Origin: Phycisphaerae bacterium | GTDB lineage: Bacteria; Planctomycetota; Phycisphaerae; WQYP01 | Assembly (NCBI GenBank): GCA_013044065.1 | Contig: JABEVA010000293.1 | Location: 1-6,776 of the forward strand | DNA: 6,776 bases | Direction: 5' to 3' | Shown: one piece after another, positions 1 through 6,776 of the stretch | Layout: every line of letters begins with the position of its first letter | Position numbering within the stretch: the stretch's first letter is position 1 | The notes under the pieces: generated by a model | Told to the model about the DNA's origin: nothing | What the model saw: the letters and a program-made list of their open reading frames with translations, nothing else | Databases searched by the model: none | Position numbers and translations under genes: made by a program

Positions 1-2318
1 ATTTTATCGACCATGTGAAGGCATTGGTAGGCCCACAGGAAATTCAGGCCCGACGTTTTATCATTTATTTTTCCGGCGGTGCTCCCCAGCCGCCTCGACC
101 AGTCCCCTCACCGTCTCCTGCAACCAGCCCGACCATCGCCACACCGCCGGCCACCAACCCTGTGGTTCACTCCAACCGCAGTGCGGATTTGTTTCTCACT
201 TGGACCGGCCCCATGATTATGCGCCCCCAACTGCCTCACATGGTGCATCTGTTGGGGCCGAAAGACATTCTCTTTGAAGCCCGCGGTCAGGCCGGTCATC
301 CGGTGCGCCTTACCGACGCCAAAACCCTTTCCGCGTTGGCCCAGGAAGTAACCTATCAAACCCAGCCGCAGATGCTTCACCTTCTGCCCGGTACCGGCAC
401 CACCGTTGCATTAAACAGCAGCCAATTTGGCACGGTTCACTGTGCCGGGGTAACTTTCAATCGCTTAACCAACCGCGTCGTGTTGATGGGGCCGGGAACC
501 GCGATGCTCGGAGCACCGCGTGGCGCGATGTCCCGCAGTTGGCAGGCGACCTGGCAAACGTCCGTTGGCTTGCAGCTTACCTCGACCTCGGATGCCAAAC
601 AACCCGGCCGCACCACGCTGGTGGTTCGCCGCGTCATTCTCCGTGGACAGGCACAGGTAAAACGTGTTGGGCAGTCCATTCAGGCAGATGAACTAGCCGC
701 ATGGCTCACCGCCCCTGGCCTGGACCACCACCCCCAGGTGTTGCAGCGTCTCCTGGCCATAGGCCATGTGCAGGTGCTTTCGCAGGCGTCCCGGGCCAAG
801 GGCACTCCCACCAGCCGCATGACCTGCCATCAATTGCTGATTCAATCCGCCCGCCCGCCCCACCACCAAACTCCGGTGCTCCACAACCTCATGGCCATCG
901 GCCATGTACACCTGAAACTCAGCCCAGCCAGCGCCAATACCCGCCAGGCACCAACGGTTTACACGATTGTTACGCCAAATCTAGCGGCGACACTGGCACC
1001 AACCCGAGTCCGGCCAAAGCACTCCGGTCCTTTATCACCTTCACCTGGCCGCTTCACCGTTACCCGGTTTAGGGCCACTGCCGGCGTGCAATTGCGCATC
1101 AACAACACGGGCCAACCCATCGTAGCCACCGCCTCAACTATGTCCGGAAATCGCCGCACAGGAATCCTGGAACTCACCGGCGGAACGACGGCGAACTCTC
1201 CTGCCTGGGCCACGATTACTCAACAAGGCAATTTCATCTCCGGATTGGACCTGATCCTGCATCAAAAATCGCAGTCTATTTTCGCACATGGGCCTGGCAG
1301 GTTTGTCATCCTTCGTAAAAAATCCGCCGACGCGGCACCAAAACCGGGTGTGCAGATCCTCTGGCAAAAGTCCATGCGATACCGCGGCACCAGCCACAAG
1401 GCCCGGTTTGTTGGCCACGTGGAGGCCCATTTGCTCGCGCGGCCTGAACAGCAAAGCCGTTTAGCCTGTCATCAATTGACGGTTCTATTGGCCAAACCCA
1501 CTGCGACACGGCCCGATGCCGCCAAACAACTCCATCTGGTGGACTTGCAGGCCCTAGGCTCTGCCGGCCACCAACTAAGCGCCATAAACGCCAGTTTTAA
1601 TCCCCATGGTCTCCTGCAAACCCGTTTGTACATTCAGGGGAATTCTCTGCATTATAATGCCTTGCTCCGGCGTTTGACTGTTGCCGGCCCCGGCCAGATG
1701 TCGCTGGAAGACTATCGCGGCGAATCGGTGGCCAAGCGGCGAGCCGCGGCGAAAAAGCCCCACGGCAGCCCGCTGAATCAACCCCGTGGGCAAAGTGCGT
1801 TTGCCTGGTTGCAGGGCTTGCAATACCACGGCAATACCGGGGTTTTGTCTCTGCGCGGACGGGTGCGCATGGTGTATAAGCCGTTGCACCCGTTGCAGGC
1901 CTCGATGGTTGGTGCGCTGGACGGATCGGGTGCCATCAAGCACCCTGCGCGGCGGGCCGATAGACGAGCCCGCTTGATCTTGCTGGACTGCCGACGGTTG
2001 ATGGCGCAGCTCACGCGGCCCAAGCAAGCCGGAAGCAGTGCCCTGGAACTGGGTATGGGTGGCCCCATGAAACTTGACATGGTGCAGGCGCAGGCTGCGG
2101 CCTTGGAACTTCTGGGAATTCGCATGACCGCTGACGTGTTGAAATTTAACGCCAATAAACAACAAGCCGTCGCGTTGGGCTTAGACGGCCACGAGGCTGT
2201 GGTCAGCAGTCAAAATGGACAAGCTCACGGCCAGGCTCGCAAAATAATATGGAATATGACCAAAGGTCGGGCGGGCTTGATATTTATTCAACCGCGTGGG
2301 ACCATTTCGACACGCTAA
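1..2318 (+). CDS. Large OstA/LptA-like repeat protein, 5'-truncated by the window
   Basis: Probable periplasmic protein of the OstA/LptA/LptC beta-jellyroll superfamily, whose members bind or carry LPS-type lipids between membranes. The frame is open to the left edge (it reads FIDH before the GTG at 15), so the GTG is probably internal and the true start lies outside. At least 770 residues are present, far longer than LptA or LptC (about 190), suggesting several fused units. OstA-like signatures (an A/G-x-G-x-V strand followed by a 'C/A-x-x-L-x-x-x-L' strand) recur: TWTGPMIMRP near 198-227, FGTVHCAGVTF near 426-458, AIGHVQV near 756-776, AIGHVHL near 894-914, FVGHVEAHLL then LACHQLTVLL near 1407-1490, and MTADVLKFN near 2124-2150. 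A Pro/Ser/Thr-rich linker lies near 84-170. Cysteines are few and no membrane segment is visible. It ends with TAA 33 nt before the next gene, suggesting one operon. The superfamily call is moderately secure; substrate and exact role are inferred only. Confidence 0.82.
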   Translation, partial: FIDHVKALVGPQEIQARRFIIYFSGGAPQPPRPVPSPSPATSPTIATPPATNPVVHSNRSADLFLTWTGPMIMRPQLPHMVHLLGPKDILFEARGQAGHPVRLTDAKTLSALAQEVTYQTQPQMLHLLPGTGTTVALNSSQFGTVHCAGVTFNRLTNRVVLMGPGTAMLGAPRGAMSRSWQATWQTSVGLQLTSTSDAKQPGRTTLVVRRVILRGQAQVKRVGQSIQADELAAWLTAPGLDHHPQVLQRLLAIGHVQVLSQASRAKGTPTSRMTCHQLLIQSARPPHHQTPVLHNLMAIGHVHLKLSPASANTRQAPTVYTIVTPNLAATLAPTRVRPKHSGPLSPSPGRFTVTRFRATAGVQLRINNTGQPIVATASTMSGNRRTGILELTGGTTANSPAWATITQQGNFISGLDLILHQKSQSIFAHGPGRFVILRKKSADAAPKPGVQILWQKSMRYRGTSHKARFVGHVEAHLLARPEQQSRLACHQLTVLLAKPTATRPDAAKQLHLVDLQALGSAGHQLSAINASFNPHGLLQTRLYIQGNSLHYNALLRRLTVAGPGQMSLEDYRGESVAKRRAAAKKPHGSPLNQPRGQSAFAWLQGLQYHGNTGVLSLRGRVRMVYKPLHPLQASMVGALDGSGAIKHPARRADRRARLILLDCRRLMAQLTRPKQAGSSALELGMGGPMKLDMVQAQAAALELLGIRMTADVLKFNANKQQAVALGLDGHEAVVSSQNGQAHGQARKIIWNMTKGRAGLIFIQPRGTISTR
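738..917 (+). repeat. Two copies of a degenerate in-frame repeat unit in the OstA-like gene
   Basis: Two similar segments start at 738 and 876, 138 nt (46 codons) apart. The first encodes VLQRLLAIGHVQV and the second VLHNLMAIGHVHL. The DNA is also alike, with a nearly shared core around GGCCAT-GGCCATGT. Each is followed by a variable stretch and then a further strand (MTCHQLLIQS after the first, TIVTPNLAATL after the second). This is the expected look of adjacent OstA-type beta-hairpin units and not of a mobile or recombinational repeat. Confidence 0.6.
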
Positions 2319-2351
2319 ACGGAAACGGTGGACAAAGAATCGGGTTAACTT
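2319..2351. other. Short intergenic gap without promoter, terminator or clear Shine-Dalgarno
   Basis: The 33 nt between the two coding regions contain no hairpin with a T-run and no convincing -35/-10 pair. The only purine-rich matches to a ribosome site (GGTGGA near 2327-2332) lie about 20 nt before the ATG, too far for normal spacing. The gap therefore suggests co-transcription. Initiation without a strong Shine-Dalgarno is not unusual in planctomycetes. Confidence 0.55.
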
Positions 2352-2435
2352 ATGGCAAAACCAGGATTGGTCTGGGGAACCATTGTAGCTTTATGCCTGG
2401 GCTGCATCGCTGGTGCGCCTGGCGCAAGCTCCGCA
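2352..2435 (+). other. Predicted signal peptide of the giant permease
   Basis: Residues 1-28 have a Lys at position 3, a hydrophobic core (LVWGTIVALCLGCIAG) and a small-residue region ending SSA before S29, which fits a signal peptidase I site after A28. The following residues 29-50 are Ala/Thr/Pro-rich, as in an exported linker. The segment CLGC (residues 15-18) resembles a lipobox but has Cys at -3 where Leu or a similar residue is expected, so lipidation at C18 is possible but less likely. If uncleaved, the segment would act as an anchor, leaving the M28-like part in the same compartment. Confidence 0.65.
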
Positions 2436-5400
2436 TCCACCACTGCTGCGAAAGTCAAGGTTCAGCCCACGCCACCATCTCCAGTGCGTTCTACCGCGTC
2501 CTTAGCCCAATCCGTACCGGCTTTGGTGCAAACCATCGACCAGTATGTTCAGGCTGTGGCTGATTTTGGCCCCAACCGTTCCGCCGGCAGTGCCGGCGCG
2601 CAGCGGACCGGCGCGTTCTATGCTCAAAAACTGGCCGCCGGCACCGGCCGTCCGGTGTGGCGCCAACCGTTTTCCATGGTGGTTCCACATGTCCAATTTT
2701 GCCGGGCCGTCGATCCGCAAAATCCGACGATGCCCATACCTCTATTTTTAATGCGCCCCTGCGGCGGACAACTAGCGGCCCTGCCAAGTCAGCAGCGCCA
2801 CACCGCGGCCGTGGTCTATGTAGGTCGTGGCCGCCTGCCGCAATTGCGCGGTTTGCAAATTGCCCATGCCTGGGTAGCCATGAACATCGCCGGCTCGCGC
2901 CATTGGCTGACCATCGCCGGGCTGGGTGCCCGTGGAATAATCTTTCTGGGGTCCCCCAAAAGCAGCTTCCACAACTTTGCGTCCAGCGCCACGAACGTTC
3001 CGGTGACCATTCCGCGCTTTTATACCCAGAACTCCGCCGTCGTGGCGGCCATTCGCACCGGTAAAATCCGTCGCCTGAAAATTCAATGGCAAGCCCAGTG
3101 GGTGCGCCGGATCGGCGAAAATCTACTGTGTCTCATACCGCCGTCTGTTCCCCCGGCCGGTTCCCACGCCGCGCCACCAAAATCCTTGATTATTCTCACC
3201 GCCCGTTACGACGCTTCAAGCTATGTTCTAGGCCGCAGCCCGGGTGCGCAGCAGGATGTGGGATCCGCCATTCTGGCCGCCTTGGCACCAGAGATAGCCC
3301 GAGATCAGCTCGGCCATCCCGTACTCATCGCACTCTTGGCCGACAACGCCTGGCAGTTTACCGGTGAGGTTCAGTTGCTTCGAATGCTCACCACCTCACC
3401 GGCCACCCTGACTTCGCGACTCGTCCGTCGCCGATTGGCCTGGCATAAGGCCAATCATATCTTGCAGCAGTTACAACATCTGGCCGCCACCAAAGATGTC
3501 CGGGCCATAAAGCTCGGATCACCTCTGGCCGAAACCATCGGCAATCAGATACAGGCGGATGTTTCAAAATTACAATCGGCGCTGGATGTTGAGCTGCTCA
3601 AGCCGCCCGCCAAACGCCGTCACCCACTGATGAAGCTGCTGGAAAAACGCAAACTCGATCTCCTCCTGGCCCACAATGCTGTTCATACGCACCATCATCT
3701 GGCTACTTCGCAACCGGTAATTCTGCAGGCGGTGAAACAATTGCTTCCGCAGTGGCAAATGGAGGCCCGGCGGTCCCGCCAGCGCGTGCACAGGGTCCGG
3801 GCTTGGCGCTCCATCCGCCGCCAATTAGGAGCGGTCAATCTGAAAATTCTGGTGCAGTTCAATCTTCATCTGACCAGCCACGGCCGAGAGGTTGGCTTTA
3901 TCACCCACTCCTCCTGGATGTCCAACGATTTCAGTGATGAGATGTCCCAGTTCGACAGCGCCATGACTCGTAATTATTTCGGCCAAGCCCGTCGCCATGC
4001 CAAAAAAATGGGGATTCCGTTTCATTGCGCGTTCAATCCGCTCCCCGCCGAAGCAGTGAATTCCGTCCACAATTACTTTCCAATTCCATTGGGCTTTTGC
4101 ACCGATTATGCTTTGTGGCGTGGCCTGCCCGGCGCTACCTTCGCCACGCTTTGCGACGACAGCGGCCTGATCGATACGCCCAACGACACCGTTGGTCAGA
4201 TCGATTGGCGGTCCATGGCACGCCAGGTGGCCGCCTTGAAGCTCCTGCTGCTCGGCTCGCGGCGATTCCACTCGCTTGGAGCGCTCACCGACCCCAATTT
4301 TGCCGGCCGCGTAACCCCGCAGGATCAAACCAGCGATCAAACCTTTACTGTACTCCGGCGCAGCTTCGGCCAAGCCGTGGCATCACTGGGTGCCCCGAAT
4401 TATCTGGCCGGCGCTGTTTACACCAGTGGTAGCGGCCCCTTGCCGCCCGTGCTGGAAGGCACCCGCCGCAGCAGTTGGAAGTTCACCCATTTCAACGGCT
4501 CGGTCCGCTTTCATAAGATGCCCTACGGCTGGTTCCAGTATGCATTGCAGGTATTTAAATTTGCCTCCGACGGCATGCCGAAAAAAGTGCTTGCGGGTAA
4601 CTTGGGAGTACAGGGTTATTCCAATGGACTCTTTTCACCCGACAATTCCACCACCCTCCAGTGTCTGGTCTTCACCGGCCGCCCAATCAATCTCTACGGC
4701 CTTTTTGACCCGCGTTATCTGGATTATATTGACCAGATCCAGATTCTCGATGCCCGCAAAGGCGGTGCTCCCCAATATGATCAAAGTTTCACCGCCGGTA
4801 TGGCCGGAATTGCTTACGTGCAGCCCGGAGTGCCCTGGCAAGTGCTGGTCTCGCGTGGATCCCTGGCCAACCGCATGATTCTCATCAATGCCTCTCTGGC
4901 TCACCCGCTGGGAACAGGTTTTCTTCACGACAGCGCGGCCCATCTGGGACCGCTCTCCTGGAGAACCGCCACCGATCTGAACCTCATCGACGCCCATCGG
5001 CGTGCCGTGCTGCAAAACTTTGGCATCACCAGCAACGTTATCAACACTTTTTTCAACGCCGCGAAAAAACATCTTCAATCCGGCCAAAAAGCCCGCGATT
5101 CCCGCCATTACAACCGATGGCTGGGCCAGGCCGCTGCAGCTTGGAGTCTGCAAATTCAGGCGTACCATGCCTTGATCAGCGATTCCAACGGTATCGTTGA
5201 CGGTGCTATTTTTCTCTTGCTGGGGCTAATTCCCTTCAGCTATTTTCTCGAACGTCTTCTCATCGGTTCCCCCAATGTTTATCGCCAGATCGGTGGATTT
5301 GCCCTGATCTTCGCCGTTATGACCGCGGTACTGGCCTCCTTCCATCCGGCCTTTCGCATCACCAAGGCCCCGCTGATGATTCTTTTGGCCTTCGTTATTT

Positions 5401-6776
5401 TGCTTCTTTCCGCGGTGGTCATTCACATTTTATTTCAAAAATTTGAGAACGAACTTGGCAACATGCGCGGCGCCAGAGCCAGCTCCCACAAAGATACTCT
5501 CCGCGGCAGTGCTGTATTTGGGGCGGCTTTACGACTAGGCCTTTCCAACATGCGCCGCCGCGGTACCCGCACCACTCTCACCCTGATTACTTTGGTGCTG
5601 CTCACCTTCACCCTGCTTTGTTTCACCAGCTTACGCCACAACCTGACTCTGGTGCCCAATGCCGAACCCAATGCGCCAACGCAGCCGGCCACCGGCATTC
5701 TCCTGCGCCAGCGGGCCTGGCTACCCATGCCTCAAATTACCCTGCAACTGGCCCGCGAAATTGTGGGACGCCATGGCATTGTGGCTCCAGTTTTTTGGTA
5801 CGCTTCCACCAACACCCAACGCACCTGGCATATCGCTATCCACCCCATCAGGTTCTCGCAGGTACGTACCACCAACCCGACTATCGCCGGCTTGGTTGGC
5901 ATTTCCCCCCTGGCAGACAAATTCTTCAAAACTCCGGCCGCCGATATCGCCGCACAATTGCCGGGATGGAAGAAACTTCTGGCCGGGCAAGCCGTATGCT
6001 TTCTGCCGGCAGATCTCCACGGCCACCCTTTCCACCGCAACCAAAAGGTGCGCATTCTGGGCCGCACCTTGACCATTGCCGGCTTCTTCAACACCCGTAA
6101 CTTCACCGTTCGCCAGATCACCGGCGAGCCAATTTTCCCCGTCGATGCCGCCGCCAGCGCCCAGGGCAGTCAAACACCCGCCAACATGAACCCCAGCCAG
6201 GTTGCCGCCATGCGTGAGCCGAGTCTTACGTTTTTACGCCCCGCGGAAGTTGCCATACTGCCCGCCGGAATTGTGCGCAGTTTCGGCGGCCACTTAACCA
6301 GTGCTATGCTCTGGCCCCATGGTGCCACGCCCAAAACCATCTTTCGCGCTGCTCGCCATCTGGCCCGGCGCTGCGCTTTTTCAGTCATTGCCTCCAATGG
6401 CCGAGAGGTTATTTCCTACAACGCCAGCGCCGGTGCCAGTGTCAGCAACCTTTCGGCGGTATTGGTGCCCTTGGCCATTGCCGCTGTGATCGTACTTAAC
6501 ACCATGCTCGGCGCAGTGTCCGAACGCACCCGCGAAATTCATGTCTACACTTCCCTGGGGCTGGCCCCCAGCCATGTGGGAATGTTGTTTCTGGCCGAGG
6601 CCGCGGCCCTGGGAACGCTGGGCGTGGTTTTCGGCTATATCTGCGGTCAGGCCGTTGCCACCCTGCTGACGTACACGCATCTGATTTCCGGCGTCCATCT
6701 CAATTATTCCTCCATGTCGGCCATCGGTACCATGGGCCTGGTTTTAGCCTTGGTCATGGCCTCCACGATATGGCCC
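2352..6776 (+). CDS. Giant FtsX-family ABC permease with N-terminal PA/M28 pseudo-peptidase region, 3'-truncated
   Basis: Membrane subunit of a type VII (MacB/LolC/FtsX-like) ABC system, joined to a secreted peptidase-like region. The frame has 1475 codons without a stop and leaves the right edge. A TAA at 2346-2348 makes the ATG at 2352 the first possible start, and it yields a signal peptide. Residues by order: signal 1-28; PA-like about 150-245; M28-like about 250-640, with ARYD 284-287, PGAQQD 297-302 and DTPNDT 608-613; beta-rich about 700-860; amphipathic helices 870-945; TM1 about 951-970, TM2 980-1000 and TM3 1006-1028; a basic loop with NMRRRGTRT; TM4 1073-1094; MacB-like periplasmic domain 1095-1365; TM5 1366-1387; coupling segment SERTREIHVYTSLGLAPSH 1390-1408; TM6 1415-1438; TM7 from 1457, cut by the edge. 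Charges fit an outside N-terminus with the coupling segment inside. All M28 metal ligands look replaced. The permease call is firm; the transported or sensed substrate is unknown. The ATPase partner is not in the window. Confidence 0.93.
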   Translation, partial: MAKPGLVWGTIVALCLGCIAGAPGASSASTTAAKVKVQPTPPSPVRSTASLAQSVPALVQTIDQYVQAVADFGPNRSAGSAGAQRTGAFYAQKLAAGTGRPVWRQPFSMVVPHVQFCRAVDPQNPTMPIPLFLMRPCGGQLAALPSQQRHTAAVVYVGRGRLPQLRGLQIAHAWVAMNIAGSRHWLTIAGLGARGIIFLGSPKSSFHNFASSATNVPVTIPRFYTQNSAVVAAIRTGKIRRLKIQWQAQWVRRIGENLLCLIPPSVPPAGSHAAPPKSLIILTARYDASSYVLGRSPGAQQDVGSAILAALAPEIARDQLGHPVLIALLADNAWQFTGEVQLLRMLTTSPATLTSRLVRRRLAWHKANHILQQLQHLAATKDVRAIKLGSPLAETIGNQIQADVSKLQSALDVELLKPPAKRRHPLMKLLEKRKLDLLLAHNAVHTHHHLATSQPVILQAVKQLLPQWQMEARRSRQRVHRVRAWRSIRRQLGAVNLKILVQFNLHLTSHGREVGFITHSSWMSNDFSDEMSQFDSAMTRNYFGQARRHAKKMGIPFHCAFNPLPAEAVNSVHNYFPIPLGFCTDYALWRGLPGATFATLCDDSGLIDTPNDTVGQIDWRSMARQVAALKLLLLGSRRFHSLGALTDPNFAGRVTPQDQTSDQTFTVLRRSFGQAVASLGAPNYLAGAVYTSGSGPLPPVLEGTRRSSWKFTHFNGSVRFHKMPYGWFQYALQVFKFASDGMPKKVLAGNLGVQGYSNGLFSPDNSTTLQCLVFTGRPINLYGLFDPRYLDYIDQIQILDARKGGAPQYDQSFTAGMAGIAYVQPGVPWQVLVSRGSLANRMILINASLAHPLGTGFLHDSAAHLGPLSWRTATDLNLIDAHRRAVLQNFGITSNVINTFFNAAKKHLQSGQKARDSRHYNRWLGQAAAAWSLQIQAYHALISDSNGIVDGAIFLLLGLIPFSYFLERLLIGSPNVYRQIGGFALIFAVMTAVLASFHPAFRITKAPLMILLAFVILLLSAVVIHILFQKFENELGNMRGARASSHKDTLRGSAVFGAALRLGLSNMRRRGTRTTLTLITLVLLTFTLLCFTSLRHNLTLVPNAEPNAPTQPATGILLRQRAWLPMPQITLQLAREIVGRHGIVAPVFWYASTNTQRTWHIAIHPIRFSQVRTTNPTIAGLVGISPLADKFFKTPAADIAAQLPGWKKLLAGQAVCFLPADLHGHPFHRNQKVRILGRTLTIAGFFNTRNFTVRQITGEPIFPVDAAASAQGSQTPANMNPSQVAAMREPSLTFLRPAEVAILPAGIVRSFGGHLTSAMLWPHGATPKTIFRAARHLARRCAFSVIASNGREVISYNASAGASVSNLSAVLVPLAIAAVIVLNTMLGAVSERTREIHVYTSLGLAPSHVGMLFLAEAAALGTLGVVFGYICGQAVATLLTYTHLISGVHLNYSSMSAIGTMGLVLALVMASTIWP

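Noticed and set aside
15..17. GTG as the start of the OstA-like gene
   Set aside because: The frame stays open to the left edge and the residues before it continue the same style of sequence. No signal peptide follows the GTG, as would be expected for a periplasmic protein, so the start is most likely upstream of the window.
1575..2165. Antisense open frame of 196 codons
   Set aside because: It lies wholly opposite the OstA-like gene, has a basic, low-complexity composition typical of a GC-rich shadow frame, and shows no domain or start signal.
2394..2405. CLGC as a lipoprotein lipobox
   Set aside because: The -3 residue is Cys where Leu, Val or Ile is expected, and a normal signal peptidase I site follows at A28; kept only as a minor alternative.
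2249..2563. Plus-strand frame overlapping the end of the OstA-like gene and the start of the permease
   Set aside because: It overlaps both real genes in another frame and its product is rich in Cys, His and Arg without organisation. The ATG at 2352 in the long frame gives a proper signal peptide instead.
2582..2598. Inverted repeat CGCCGGC-AGT-GCCGGCG resembling a terminator stem
   Set aside because: The loop is three bases, no T-run follows, and it lies inside the permease coding sequence in an Ala/Gly-rich stretch, so codon composition explains it.
3825..4373. Antisense open frame of 182 codons opposite the M28-like region
   Set aside because: The sense strand carries recognisable M28 motifs over the same bases; the antisense product shows no recognisable motifs or organisation.
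4635..5168. Antisense open frame of 177 codons
   Set aside because: It is opposite the beta-rich and helical part of the permease, with no family signature or ribosome site; treated as a shadow.
5618..6100. Plus-strand frame of 160 codons within the FtsX periplasmic domain
   Set aside because: The long frame at the same place encodes the MacB-like domain; the alternative product is Pro/Arg/His-rich with no motif.

Overview
The window looks like a piece of a Planctomycetota chromosome, most likely a Phycisphaerae-type lineage. The case rests on gene families rather than a marker gene: a very long OstA/LptA-like repeat protein followed by a giant permease that joins a secreted M28-peptidase-like region to an FtsX/MacB-type membrane core. 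I associate that architecture with planctomycetes from memory, without a database search. The sequence is moderately GC-rich by eye and almost wholly coding, and both genes lie on the + strand.

Region 1 (1-2318) is the 3' part of a gene whose frame is open through the left edge. It encodes more than 770 residues of beta-rich, degenerate OstA-like repeats, the fold family of the periplasmic LPS-transport proteins LptA, LptC and LptD-N. A short 33-nt gap (2319-2351) with no visible terminator or promoter follows.

Region 2 (2352-6776) is a single uninterrupted frame of 1475 codons that runs off the right edge. In order it encodes a signal peptide, a PA-like and M28 aminopeptidase-like region, a beta-rich extracytoplasmic region, three transmembrane helices, and an FtsX core. 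The FtsX core has one helix, a large periplasmic domain, two helices flanking a clear coupling segment, and the beginning of a last helix. The M28 part keeps the family's framework motifs, but all five metal-ligand positions appear substituted, so it is probably a pseudo-enzyme acting as a binding or regulatory domain.

The two genes are probably one transcription unit. A working inference is that they serve an envelope system: an ABC-type mechanotransmitter or lipid/lipoprotein extractor (FtsX/LolC-like) beside an OstA-fold periplasmic protein. No ATPase lies in the window, so the expected ATP-binding partner must be encoded outside it. No RNA genes, mobile elements, CRISPR arrays or origins were seen.
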